In this document: piece after piece, positions 1 through 11,820 of the stretch
How the letters are laid out: each line of letters begins with the position of its first letter
Position numbering within the stretch: position 1 is the stretch's first letter
From: Pseudoneurospora amorphoporcata
Taxonomy: Eukaryota; Ascomycota; Sordariomycetes; Sordariales; Sordariaceae
Direction of reading: 5' to 3'
Length of the DNA: 64,000 bases
NCBI GenBank assembly: GCA_033297205.1
Contig: MU859104.1
Span: 150,893 to 214,892 of the forward strand
Position numbers and translations under genes: made by a program
Notes under the pieces: generated by a model
Database searches by the model: none
What the model was told of the DNA's origin: nothing
What the model saw: the letters and a program-made list of their open reading frames with translations, nothing else

Positions 1-162
1 AGCGGCTTCCAAGCCTTTTACCATCGTTCTTGCCCTCTCGAAATTTCATTCTCAGAATAATGACCTGAAAGGACGGAAGGTGCCGGCATAGATATAACAC
101 CGATCTGCGAGGCTGTACCTCCCTGTCACCAGAACGATCGATGAACTTTTTTCTTTTCTTTT

Positions 163-201
<39 letters not shown>

Positions 202-853
202 CCCAATCATCAACTCCATCACCAGACCACCATCAAGCTCCATGGTGTCTATGGTCTCCGGCAACCTGGTTCGCCTGGCTAGTTGCCATTCCGTCGACTT
301 TCTCGGCCAGTAAGCACCCTGGGTACCCAAGCGATCCCGATATTCACTTTTATCCATCTGTCCAAACAATCTCACGCTCATCAAAATTCTTCCAGGTCCC
401 CAGCCGAACTCGATGCAGGCATCCCGAAGCCCTATCTGGGCGGTATTCGATGTCCCCTTGGCAAGCACCGCAAGACATAGCCCTACATTGTGTCGACACT
501 AATGACTATCACGCTGGTGACGGCCACGGAGCTAAATGCAACATGGCGCCAACATACACATAAAGATGATACCCGTTGGGGAGGTGGAAGGAAGAAGCCC
601 TTCCTCCAAGCGAGCTGCCATCTCAACGTCTCTCCCCGCAAGGGACTGATTTCACTTTGATCATATTTGCAAAAGTCTATATCTCAACACGTTCCTCGAC
701 GACACTGTTCGACAATATCCGTTCCTTCAGCGTGTTGTCTTGACCGCAGTCACAATGTGTAAACCTTCCTTCGAATGCCCTGTCGCCTCAGAACCGCATT
801 CTTGTGGCTGACGTCAGGAGATAATACTCAATGCCCAGAGTCAATCTGCAAAT
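1..853. other. Gene-free left edge with long poly-T tract
   Basis: No convincing coding sequence is visible here. The notable element is an uninterrupted run of 34 T at 168-201, preceded by a T-rich stretch. Short open frames on both strands, including one of 138 codons at 52-468 on the minus strand that reads the T run as poly-lysine, have no recognisable domain. If the HET-like fragment that follows was once a complete gene, its N-terminal half is not visible in this stretch in any frame. Confidence 0.5.
168..201. repeat. Poly-T homopolymer (34 nt)
   Basis: There are 34 consecutive T, directly after a short run of T-rich CTTTT-like units. Homopolymers of this length recur through the window at intergenic positions (29486-29507, 52313-52349, 55090-55112, 58414-58456, 63840-63883). 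Their exact lengths are likely to be imprecise in any assembly. Confidence 0.95.
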
Positions 854-1497
854 AGAGATCCAAGGACTGGCGTCGTCACCTTGCGTTTCTCAACATAACG
901 TCCATATATTCGCCTTCTCATACCTTTGGCCCCGTCAAACCCGGGTTCAAGCTGCAAGTGGCCGGTTATCTGCCTCCCGTGCAACTCTGGTATGTGGGCA
1001 CGGAAGCCATCAACTTCACCGACCCCGAAAACACGGAAAGCGGCGACCCTACAGACGCAGACCGCTCGCTCCTCTGGCGCTGGCGCGGGTGGCCCGCCGC
1101 TCAGCAACGGTGTGCTTTACTCACTGCTGGAGAGCCCCACCCTTTCGTCGGCCACGACCGTCCCATCGCCACAGCTATCCTTCATTCTCCCGCCAGCAGT
1201 TGGAGACCACAAGTACTATTGCCTAGAAGTTTACGGCGGAGAACCCGACGGGCTGAACGGCATTGACGCGGACTTGGGTGTCATGATGAACAAAGGGCGT
1301 GATCCGAGATTGGATGACGATACTTATCAGCTTTATTCGGTGGGCTTGCTGCTAAGACATGAAGGTGAGGCATGTACTCGAGGGTGGGGGTGTATGTGGT
1401 GGAGGAACCGGGGCCGGATGAGGCAAAGGAGGTTTATGGGGATAAAAGCACGCGTGAATTGGCGAGGTGGGAGAGGCAGATGATCGAGCTTCTTTGA
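854..1497 (+). pseudogene. Frameshifted fragment resembling the C-terminus of a HET-domain protein
   Basis: Three short reading-frame segments line up end to end as one degraded protein. Frame 1 from 854 gives a segment containing 'FKLQVAGYLPPVQLWYV'. Frame 2 from about 1075 gives 'HKYYCLEVYGGEPD' and 'YQLYSVGLLLRHEGE'. From about 1371 frame 1 resumes with 'MYSRVGVYVVEEPG' and ends 'RWERQMIELL' at the TGA at 1495-1497. The pattern of a beta-rich segment, then 'YSVGLLL..EGE.YSRVGVY', is typical of the C-terminal part of fungal HET-domain (heterokaryon incompatibility) proteins. No HET core is found upstream, and at least two frame changes are needed. I therefore read it as a relic, although sequencing errors or missed introns could mimic this. 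It lies about 0.9 kb from the 3' end of a HET-C-family gene. The family assignment is by resemblance only. Confidence 0.42.
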
Positions 1498-2405
1498 GGT
1501 CTGAAGTCTTAGATGGGTGTCGGTGTTGGAATTGGTGTGGGAGTTTGGTTTTTATGGGTGTCCATGATTATATTCGTTTGTGTTTGATGACTTGGTGATG
1601 CTGTTAACGATTGTAACGAAACTATCTATATGGCTTGCCAGGTACAAGACGAATTCTTTGCTACCTAAGTACCCTTCAAGTTCGCTATAATCCCACCTTG
1701 ATAGCAATGTTTTCTTTGTGTTCTTTGACTAATACTTCGTACAGTATCCAACCAGCCTTCTGTTTTGATCGGGCCCTTAAGTCCAAGTGCCGAGTAGTTC
1801 AAGTAGGCATTTTAAGCCTACCACTCGGAGTCATTCAAGAAAAAAGGGGAAAGTAAACAAAGCTAAGGTTTAACCCATCATCTATTCAACCAGGTCACTC
1901 CCCGCACTTTAACAACCTCCTGTCAAGACCACCGATTATTCGCTTGTCCTGTAATAAGGGAAAACAAAGGAAAGGGTTATAAGCTGAACAGATAAAACAT
2001 AGGAAGGGAAAAATTATTTGCGCCAAAGTCATCCCAAAAAACAAAAACAAAAAAACCGTAAGGTAAATATTTATAGTGCTAGAGGAGGAATCAGAGCGTT
2101 GACGCAAAGACCGAGAAAGAAAAAAAGACAGCAATCACATCAGGCACTGACACCACTTCAATCGCAAAGAACACGAGTCAACTACAAGGGGAATCTCAAA
2201 TTGGTATTTAGGGTAGTTCGTAACTCCAATAGCTTCGCATCGCCATCATCATAGCGCATCCTCGCTTTTCCTTCCATCATCAAAATGTGAAATATCTCCA
2301 ACTCTCCTAGTCAATCGTCATCATCATAAGCTCCCAAATCCTCCCTTATCGCGCGGGTTTCCTGCGGGCCATCGTGATGGGTGCAGTACGTTGACTCTAC
2401 TTCCC
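1498..2405. other. Intergenic, no gene seen
   Basis: This stretch lies between the HET-like fragment and the 3' end of the HET-C gene. It is moderately AT-rich, with A-rich stretches around 2030-2060 and 2115-2130. No open frame has family features, and it probably includes the 3' UTR of the HET-C gene. Confidence 0.5.
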
Positions 2406-4989
2406 CTAGAATGGCCAACGACGCTCACGCTCTCCGCTCTCGTACTCCCTCCTTCTCTCCTCAAACGCGTCCTTAGCCCGTTGCGCAATCCTGTCCAGGA
2501 GACTAGGGCTCGAGGGGCGCTCCGGATCGGGGTAGGCGAGATCCTCGTCGTCGTGGCGGCGGTTAGAGTATCCGCCGCCGTACTCCTCCTCGTCATCGCG
2601 ACGGTACCTGCGCTCCTCGCGGTACTCCTCGCCATCATCACGGCGGTATCGACTGTCCTCGTAGCCGTAGCCATCGGCGCCGTTGTCGTCCTGCTCATAG
2701 CGACGATACTCCTGACGCTCGCTGCCATCGTCGTACCGCGTCTCAGTGTACTCGGCCTGGCCGTAGCGGCTGCCGTCTTGGCCATACTCGGTCGTGGTCT
2801 CCGAGTATCCGCCGTCAGGGGTGTAGCCGCTGGAGCGATAGGCGCTGGTCGCATCGTTATTGAAACCGCCGCCTAGAATGTTGCCGGCGACCGCGCCGAG
2901 GAGACCGCCCTGGCTGTTGCTCTGCTGGCCACTGAGGAAGTCGGAGAAGCCCTGCTTGACACCGCCCATGATGCGGTCGGCGGCGGCGGCTGCGATCTTG
3001 TCCTCCATAGTCTCGGGCGCCTCGTTCTTGAAGTTCTTGTGCATGCCCAGGGGCTTGCCGCAGCCGTGGCCGCAGTCCTGGACGCCTTCCTTGTGGTTCT
3101 CGCCGTTCAAGACGCCATCGCGGCTGAGCTTCTGGCGGTACTCCTCACGAGCGTCCTCGCCCAGATCGTTCCACCACTCCTCGACGGCGGAGAACATCAT
3201 CTGGCGACCCTCCTCGGCACCGTCCTCTCCCATGTCACGCTGGGCGGGGTGGTGAAGAATGCCGTAGATGATTCTGTTCAGAAGGCGGTCGACATCAGCG
3301 CCATCATCGTCCCAGGCGTCCATCAGCTGAGGCACAACCCAGCTGACCACCTTGGAGGCAGTGCGACCGGCGATCTCGTTGAGAATCTAATCCAAAGTTA
3401 GCACAGAATCAGCTAGAAAGGATATGGACAAGCGTAGCGAACTCACGTTGGAGAAATGGTCCTTGGACAACATGGAATGGGTAGGGTCGGTGCAGTTGTC
3501 ATCATCGAAAACAACGTGCTGCTCGTTCTTGGAGCTGTTGATGATCTCGGTAGCACCGGTGGCAAGCTCGTTCTTGACCTGGTCGATGAGAGGAATGATA
3601 ACCGGAGCAATGATCTGGAAAACGAAAAGAGAAAGCTGCTCCTCGAGCTGCTCAACAAGCTTGGGCAGGATCGGGATCTTCTCAATAGCCTTCGAGATGG
3701 TCTGGAGGAGATCGTCGTGAAACTCGATGACAGGCATAACCTGGCGGTAGACCTGCTGGACGTAAACGGTGAACTCCTCAGGCTCTCTTGGGGACACGCT
3801 CATGTTCTCAAGCTGCGAGTTGGCTGCGTTCTCCTGGATCTCGTCAAGCTGGTTCTTCTTGTCGCTGCCGATCAAGCCATCGGGGATCTTGTCCAACAGG
3901 TCACGGAGAAGGCTGGTGTCGCTGTTGCGGCCGGCCTTCAGGGTTCCCTCGAGATCCTCGAGTTCGCTCTGGGTCATCTTGTCGGACAGTTCACCGGTGA
4001 CGGAGTGCAAGAAATCAACACCACCGAAAGTACCAGTGACAATGGGGTAGACCGAGCGGCGAGCGCCCGGGATGCGCAGCTTGGTGTCGCGGCCGACGTG
4101 GGGGAAGACGTCGCGCTCGCCCATCTCGATCAGAGCGAGCTCGGTGTAGTTACTGTGAGCGAGGTAATCTGGAAGATATTAGCCAATGTGTCACTCGTCG
4201 TTGAAAGATTGCCGTAACCGTCTTCTTACCCTCCAAGCAATGCAATCCGGTACCCATAAGGCGGAGAGCTTCGTAGAGCTCGGTCTTGTCATGGGTCTTC
4301 TTGTACGAGCGACCTAGACGAATGCACCTGGAGAAGAGCTTGCGAACATGCTCGGCAGAGGTCATGATGCCAATGTTCTCGTTGGCAATATAGTTCTTCA
4401 TGCCGGTCTCGGGGTCAATGGCCAGCTCGACACCCTCGTCGACAGGGCCACGGAGGCGGGGGTCGTAGTCGCGGGCGTCCACGTTGTCGGCATAGTTCTT
4501 AGGGTTGTCGATATGGTCCTCGGGGCGGTAGCAGCCCAGGCGGTCGGCGGTGACCTCGAACTCGCGGCTACCATAGCCGAAGGTCAGGAAACCGACAATG
4601 CAGAGAATGAGACGGATGGCTTCGGCGGAAACAGCCTTGACGGTGCCGACATCGATGGCTTGGGAGTAGTCGCGGAGCCAGTTGCCAAAGTAGACGCGGG
4701 AAACGGAGAGCTTGTCGAAAGTCTTGCCGCCCATGGCGCGCGCCATGACGATCTTGAGGAGGGCATCTTCGATATCACCGTGGCGCCCTGTTTCCCATTT
4801 CTTTGATTAGCACCACAACGGTAAAGATTTCTGGCTGGTTAAAAAAAAAAAAGAAAAGAACGTACAGTTTTGGCCCTCGACCTTGGAGATTCCAGCAATG
4901 TTACCAGCACCGAAGGCCAAGGCTGGGCTGGCGAACAGGTAGATAACGAGGAACCCGAGAACAAACGGGTAAGGTTTGAAGGACGCCAT
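2406..4989 (-). CDS. HET-C family protein (heterokaryon incompatibility protein C type)
   Basis: Predicted exons are 4989-4866, 4787-4230, 4168-3447 and 3386-2406 (introns of 78, 61 and 60 nt), giving 794 residues. Residues 1-25 form a signal peptide (hydrophobic core 'FVLGFLVIYLF', then 'SPALA'). The mature start 'FGAGNIAGISKVEGQNWRHG' and the following 'MARAMGGKTFDKLSVSRVYF' are typical of the HET-C family, extracytoplasmic proteins that in Neurospora control heterokaryon compatibility through allele-specific recognition. Residues from about 640 to the end form a Tyr/Arg/Asp/Glu-rich low-complexity tail rather than the glycine-rich tail described for classical het-c. Classical N. crassa het-c maps to linkage group II, while this gene shares a contig with his-3 (linkage group I in N. 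crassa). It may therefore be a non-allelic paralogue. The family call is strong; a role in incompatibility is not shown. Confidence 0.9.
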
Positions 4990-7900
4990 TTCGACGGCTT
5001 CGTATGGTCGATAAGTTGCCTTTGCTGACGATACGATTGTCTTTTGGTTTAGATCGAAAAGAAGGGGAAAGGGAAGAGTTCAGGTACGCTCCAGGCAGCG
5101 AGTCGTGTCGGGTCTGTCGGCGTCGTCATGTCAGCTGAAGTTAGCAAAGTAAACGGGACGGAGTGGGAACCAAGGAGCACCCCTCTCTCCCTAGAAGGTA
5201 GCTCGACCCTTTAATTCGCCCTCGCCCGCGCCGTCATGGAAAGCGTACCACTTTGCCCTTCTGTAAGGTACCTTGCGTGAATGATAAACGAATGGGATTT
5301 GCATTTTACATACCAAATGTGTATCCGTCGACTGTACTGGATGGACAGGTTTAGTGGAAACCCCGCCCGTCGATGTTCAGATGAAGAAGATGAGGTGACC
5401 AATTTTTCATAGAGGAAGAGGGAATGTCAGAGCCGTTTGCTTTTGACAGAAACGCAGAAGCCGGAGGCAGCCATAAAAGTTCAGATATCGAGTGCTCCAA
5501 TGTCAAGGAGCTGAAACCGCCTGATGCTCATTTTTGCTGGACGGGGGTTCGTCGGCACATGTGAGGAGAGTCAGCCAACTGCCTTTCTTGCCGTACCAAC
5601 TTCCCAACCCATTCCCATCAAAGTGGCTAGCTAGCCCGGTACGACTTGTGACCGACGAGAACCGTAGACAGCTCAGGGGCGTTCCCGTTAGGTTATGTTC
5701 AATGTTCATCCATCATGCCGTATTCCCGTCCTCATCTTCATTGTCCCGACTGCTCGCGGTAACCAACAAACGCCCGTGACGGCGCTTGTAAAACAACATC
5801 ACGTCAGAAGCGCTCCTCTGGTTCTTTGGCTTCTCATTTGAGTTCCGTCGGCCATTCCACCGTTCCCGGCCGTCGGCCAGCATTCCCAGGGTTGGAGAGA
5901 AGCGCTGCGCCAAGAGTTTGTTTCCAAGCAGCTTCCATCACAGCGGGGCACAGAGAGGGGCCCTTTTCGGGGTCGTGTTGGAAACATGGGCGGAGAGGGG
6001 CTCACACGATGCGCAGGCCATGGAGGAGTTTCCGCTGCACCACTCTACGGTACCTAGACTAGTTCTCCGCTGTGAGTGGCTCAACGCCGGAGAGTGGAAG
6101 GGGGGAACACCGTCGTGCAGTCGTGCTACCCTCACCACCCTGCCACCATACAGTGACACACCCATCTCGAGGGGAACCCCCTGCCGTTCTCTCAACATCT
6201 TGATCCAACCAGAGGCTTTCACCGTAACCGACCATTCGCTCGATGGGCTGCACTGCTGCAGTCACCTCTCCTCCCAACCGGCAACCGCCAAACTGACCAA
6301 CTGACAACCTCAGCCGCTAGCGCTGGCATCCACTCAAGCAATTGTTTTGCGCGGCGCCTGCTCGTAAAGTCGGTCGTTAACAACGGGTCCCTTGTCACCT
6401 GTACAGTTGACGCTCAACGCAACGTCGACATAGGTACCCCAAAGTGCGGAGAATCGAGGCTGGCAGCTGTCTGTCTATGCAAGAGGATGTGAGTGAAACA
6501 TGAGCATTGGTGATCGGCCGTCTTGTGTCTGCTTTGATATCTGAGGATATTGAGCTCCCGCCGTAAAGTTCAATGTCTTTTCGGTTGATCCCAAGTCGAC
6601 GATGGCATCATGCTAGTATACAAGTTAAAGCTCCGGCATCTGATATCATCGCGGGCCGTGGCGGGAAGGCTTGGGTAGTGCTATGAAGCAGTCCGTTTGT
6701 CACAACACGGTGAAGCCGCCCAGATAGGTGGTTCCAAAGACAATGGGACTGGAATACCTACATTATATACATCTCAACTCTCTGGCTGATTAAATTTACA
6801 AACATCACCTTCTGGGAGAGCTGATATAGCGTCATCCAGCGTCAAAGTACAAATGCCTGTGAAGCTGCCTGGCCACTACCTTGTCTGTCAGTTCTACTTG
6901 CGGCTCCATTCGCTAGTAGGCTATGGCGTTACAACCTGGGGCTCTCAGCAGAAAGGTCCTTGTGATGGCGATCAATGAATACACCATACAACTACAGTGC
7001 TGAGAGGGCAGTCGGGTCCGAGGACACAGACAGCCGATCGACCACCACTGCTTACAATGTACCTAGGATATTTGTGCTGGTAGTACATAACGAGATCTGG
7101 ACATCATTCTGTATTGCCAAGTTCATACACAGTAGCTTACGTTCGTCCTGCGAAGCCTCAGCTGAGGTACGTATAATCTCTTCTTACTCACAGCTTTTGC
7201 TCACGTGTAAGCATTTCTACAGCAGCAACACTTTACGAAACGAGAAAAACGAGTCGTCGGAGGTGGAACACGACACTGAAGGTTGTAAGGCTGAGACACA
7301 TTCCTTGGGGAGGTTCTGCTAACCTGCTAGGGATCGGCCACTAACTCTGTGATGAAAGAAGGAGAGAGCTGCCAGTCCCCGATATCGTCACTGGATCTTG
7401 CGATACGACATTGTTCACAAGTGAGTCTGAAAGAGGTTGCTTGAGGAGTCAAATGTCTCGAGCCTTTTCCGAGCACCATCTCACGGTCTCATGATATTTG
7501 AGCGGAAGGGCGGAGGTACCATGTGCTTGATGTCAAAGCCATCATTTGGTGGTTTTGCATGCAGTACGGATCAGGCTTTCATGGTATTTGGGAGGAAAGC
7601 TCCGAGTCTTTACGGTATGAACGCTGTTAACGGCAATAACAGGGCTCTAATACCACAATCATCGTGAATGGTGGTGGTCACCAAGTCCTGAAATATTAGA
7701 GCTGGACGGGATGTTGGGGCGAACTGAGGACCTGAAGAGCAGGCGAAGTGATGGGGGGAGTGAGTGAGTGAGGAGGACACAGCCGGCTTCATGCCATCGT
7801 CAATCACTCCCAATCACTGGGAGTGAGATCACTGAGGAGGTGCTCCCCCAGCGCCAATGTCAATGACGGGATTATTGACGGGACTCCACAGCAAACCGGA

Positions 7901-9649
7901 TGCTGGTGAAAAATCAGGCAGTGCCCCTCTTTCTCGCGCACCCTTGTTTCCTTCTGGGCGTGGTAACAACGGAACACACTGTCGTGTCTCAAGGCGCGCT
8001 ATTGGACGGCAAATGCGGGCACCTCATGCTCGCGTGCAACAACGAAGGCCTGCTGCCAAACACTGAGCGACAGGCCTCAACCCTCGCCAGACGCGTCGTC
8101 AGAGGTTTCAGCATGATCCAGGGCAGTCCAGTACCTCTGCAACACAGCGGTCTCTTTCAGAAGCTAACAGCCCCAAAGGTAGGTCAACTTCTTCAGATTT
8201 TGTTAACATCATCAGCTCGGCTGTTGATATTGAATGACACCCAGGCTTTACTCCAGGTTTTGAATTTTCAGTAGAGGTCAGATCAATACCTCTAGATAGC
8301 TGGGCTTTCACGGTAAGAGAGAACCCAAGGTAAAAGTGACATTGATCTGTGTACCTCTATAGCACTCGAGTGAAGAAAGTGGAGGCCACTTCGAAGGTAC
8401 CTCTCAGTATCAGTCCAAGTGTACACTACCAGAGACGGACACAGACTCGGCGAAGGGTGAAAACAACACCTCGACTAAAGAGCGTTAGCCTCTGAGAGAG
8501 CTTGAGGTTGTGAGTTGTATGTGTCAATGCTGTAGTAACCCAAAAGGTTTGTCCTCCTGGTTGCACCAGGCCTCTTCTGTACGAGGCATCTGGGAGGTAA
8601 CTCACAATGGAGGTGAGCAGACGGATGTATTCGGCATTGGCTGTAGAGGTAGGTAGGTACCTTACCTACATATTGTTCGAGAACGGGGTAGAAGAGAGCT
8701 GGGCGAGTCCTGGTAGAAAATGCTTTGGGGAACGCAAGTGCGAGGATGGAGAGATCTTGGTTTCAGTGCGTCTCTGCTGCATTTGCAACTCGTCCAGGAG
8801 ATGGAAACTAAATGTACTAAAAAGGGTCACTGTCATTCAATCTCCGCCTCCGGGCATGGTTTCCGCTCACTTAGTGATTTGGCTGATGTTACGAGCGTTA
8901 TAAGTCTCATTTCTTTACGGCGCGTGGTAGTGTTGCCCGTCAGCCCATTCCAGAACCTGATCAGAACGCCTCCATTGCAATTGCTGTTCTTCTGCCCCCT
9001 TGTCTTTAATAGGTATGTTGCTCCCGTTGCTCCAGGCTTGCTTGCCTGGCCTCCCGTTGCAGGTGAAGGGTCGATGTCGCTATCGCCTGCCGGGACTCCA
9101 GCTGGCCGCGGAAGACGGAGACCCCAGTGGGCACCTATTGCGGGGAGGGGTCTCTGATCTTGCCCCATTTCCATTGGGGCGCCCAAATCACCTGGCTGCA
9201 TCTCAGTGCACAAATTTTCTGGCCCGCCCAGTCTTGGGGGGAAATCAGCGCTGAGTGCTGGGAGCCCACGCTGCAGCTACAAATTTCGGTATCCCCCCGC
9301 ATCCCCCAAAATTCGCCGCGAATTTTTTCCTCCCCTTCTCTCTGTTCATTTCCAGGTTCCGGCGTCCTCATCCCCCAAGCACCCCAAGCACACAGCCAGC
9401 AGCCCACCGCCACGACCACCCCGACCCCCGGATTCCACCCACCGCCAACCTTTGCACTTCAGCAGTTGCGCCCTGATACGACAAGGCAGGCACCCAACGT
9501 CCGAGCTTTCTGTGTCCATTAAAAACCCGCACCCGCACCCAAGCTTCCACCTGAGCCCTAGAATAAATCACTACCGCTACCACAACACCGTCCTCCAGAG
9601 CCCACAAGCATCACTACCAGTACCAACTATCAATCAACCAACCGCCATC
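4990..9649. other. 4.7 kb gene-free divergent region
   Basis: This lies between the divergent HET-C and HMG-box genes. There are many open frames of 60-130 codons on both strands, but none has domain features, sustained codon bias or sensible splice extensions. It contains scattered GGTACC, TACCTA and TACCTCT motifs, densest at 8130-8670, and a C/A-rich stretch at about 9290-9640 that looks like the promoter and 5' UTR of the HMG-box gene. It may hold promoters, long 5' leaders or unannotated noncoding RNA. Sequence alone does not decide this. Confidence 0.55.
8132..8651. promoter_or_regulatory. Cluster of TACCTCT motifs
   Basis: The heptamer TACCTCT occurs at 8132-8138, 8287-8293, 8352-8358 and 8398-8404, with its reverse complement at 8645-8651 inside an AGGTAGGTAGGTACC run. 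Five copies in 520 nt is more than expected by chance. No protein factor can be named from sequence. The nearest gene is the HMG-box gene about 1 kb downstream. Confidence 0.3.
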
Positions 9650-10923
9650 ATGCCGCGCCCCCCCAAGAACAAGGTCGCCGAGATCGTTAAGCCAGTCATC
9701 GCTGCGCCTGGCCCTGCCCGTGTTATTGATGTGGACAATTTTATCCGTGTCCGCGATTCGGTAAGCTTTGCACCTTTTCAACCTCTCGCACCAGCTTCTC
9801 GCAACCACGGCACCCCCATTCTCGTCTTCCTCCCCGTCCCACCGCCAGCATCCCGTATTCGGAGCCGAGATGTCTGTTGTATGGTGCGCAATGGAGACGC
9901 CGCAAAGACACAACCCCTATGTGTCTGGGTCACGTCCCGCCGCGTCGTAGGGGTCAAGTACAACTACACGTTAAGAAAGGCGCACGCGATTCAACCACAC
10001 ATCATGCCCCAAAGCTGCCAAGTTTCCGGCGAGACGATGCAAAATAGATGATGCGTTCTGCTTGAAACATGACTCGCTAACACCCTCTCAAGGTCTACCA
10101 GCGTCTGTCCACTATCCAGGATCTGATTAAGAGCTTCAGCCAAGACTACCTGCGCCAGACCAACCTTCTCCTTGGAGAGGGCACCACTCTCGAGAATGGC
10201 GGTGATCTCGAGCACCTCCAGACTTCCTTGACCGGCATGCTGCCCGGCTTTATGGTTGCGCCCCAGCCCATTGTCGAGGAGAAGAAGGAGCGCAAGAAGC
10301 GTACCCACGACCCCAACGCTCCCAAGCGTCCCCTCACTCCTTACTTCCTCTACATGCAGACTGCCCGGCCCATCATTGCCAATGATCTCGGCGAGGAGGC
10401 CCCCAAAGGTGCCGTTCAGGAGGAGGGTCAGCGCCGCTGGTCCGTTATGGGTGCTGCCGAGAAGCAGGGCTGGAACAACGCCTACCAGTACAATCTCCGC
10501 CTCTACAACGCCCGTGTCCACTCATACAAGCATGGCAACGCCAACGCCAAGAACATGACCGACGACGAAGCGCTTAAGTACGCTGATGAATATAACATCG
10601 AGATGCCCACTGCTGCTCAGGTTGAAGATGTCCCCACCGATCAGGACGCCATTGCGCAGCAGTTGCAGCAGAACGTCGTTGTGCCCGAGGTTTCTGAAGA
10701 GGAGGTGGAGGAGCAGCAGCAGCAACCAGTCCCCGTGTCCAAGACCCCTATCAAGAAGAAGGACACCCGCAGGCGCAAGACTGCCACTCCCGCTGAGGAG
10801 GCCGAGCCCGCTAAGCCCGTGGTCGCCCCCGCCAGCCCGGAGAACAAGAAGCGCAAGCGCAACGTCAAGGCGGCCGAGGTGGAGGAACCTAAGAAGTCGG
10901 GGCGCAAGAAGACCAAGGCCTAG
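9650..10923 (+). CDS. HMG-box chromatin protein
   Basis: Exons are 9650-9760 and 10093-10923, encoding 313 residues. The donor GTAAGC and an acceptor after CTCAAG join 'FIRVRDS' to 'VYQRLSTIQDLIKSF' in frame. A single HMG box begins near residue 110 ('HDPNAPKRPLTPYFLYMQTA') and runs to about residue 180 with the expected Trp and Lys/Tyr positions. It is preceded by a helical N-terminal region and followed by a Glu/Gln-rich segment and a Lys/Arg-rich tail with 'KKKDTRRRK' and 'NKKRKR' clusters, probable nuclear localisation signals. HMG-box proteins of this type bend DNA and act in chromatin or transcription. The 332-nt intron is long for this genome. The start is supported by the in-frame context and by an upstream C/A-rich leader. 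The specific orthologue is not recognised. Confidence 0.88.
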
Positions 10924-11820
10924 AAGCGCTCTTAATCCACCTCACGTTGTCCCTTGGCTGTTTGGGATCTTTCATGATACCTCGTGGCGAACACAATTCC
11001 GGGTTGTTTCCTTTTTCATTTTACATATCCGTTGGAACGATACCCTCCCTTTTTAGTCAAAAGGGGAGTGCGTGTCCAATGTCAACTAGCGCGGGTCAGC
11101 GTCATGGTTATTTTGTCTCTCTGTTGTTAAAGTGGCGGTCTTTGGTTCACTAAACCTACTTGTCCTGTATGATTCAATGAACGGCTAAAGAGGAATATTG
11201 GTAGGGGGTTCTCCATCTACGAAAACAAGCTCGAAACGGAAAATAAGGGGGGTTAAGGATAAACGGAGTCTACTCATTTTGCGAAATCATCGGCTCGGCT
11301 CTAAAGGATGATATGAAGGCTGTCGCATGTTGTACTCATGATGGTGGCTAGCTCTACATAGCATGTGTGGGCTCAGCGCAGCGGTGGATGAATGAATTCA
11401 CAGTTCGAAATAGTGTTTTGGTCTTCTGCTCTTTTGACTGTAGGTGCTAACGAGGAAGCGAGGGTGCGCATCGATTCATTGGGGGTCGGAAGGAGTTGTT
11501 TCTGCCTTGATGCGATGTCTTATCAGCATGATATATACCTATGGAACCTGAATACAGGATGCTTGATCATGTGATGTTATGTATATCGAGATGTTCCTCA
11601 ATACAACACAACGGCAGCAATACCACGCGTAGAAAATGAAGCCATCATGGTTTGGAGCACATAACGGCCAGTAGCATATGAGTAGAACCAAAGAAAAGCA
11701 AAGCAAATCTCCTCAGCTGCCTCTGAGCATACAATGGCTAAATACCTAGAGGTACCTACATTCCACTTGGAGTGTCCAAAAAAACTAAACCGTTAGCCAC
11801 CTCCTCCCTCCTCCTTTTCC
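10924..11820. other. Convergent intergenic region, no gene seen
   Basis: This separates the 3' ends of the HMG-box and urease genes. Short open frames are present but carry no family features. It should include both 3' UTRs. Confidence 0.5.

Noticed and set aside
52..468. A 138-codon minus-strand frame containing a poly-lysine run
   Set aside because: The lysine run is translation of the T34 homopolymer, and the remainder has no family resemblance.
3456..4217. A 253-codon plus-strand frame within the HET-C gene
   Set aside because: It is the reverse complement of HET-C exon 3 with no family features, while the minus-strand frame matches HET-C with consistent splicing.
5500..8320. Numerous 60-130 codon frames between HET-C and the HMG-box gene
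   Set aside because: None shows domain similarity, codon bias like the flanking genes, or introns that extend it.
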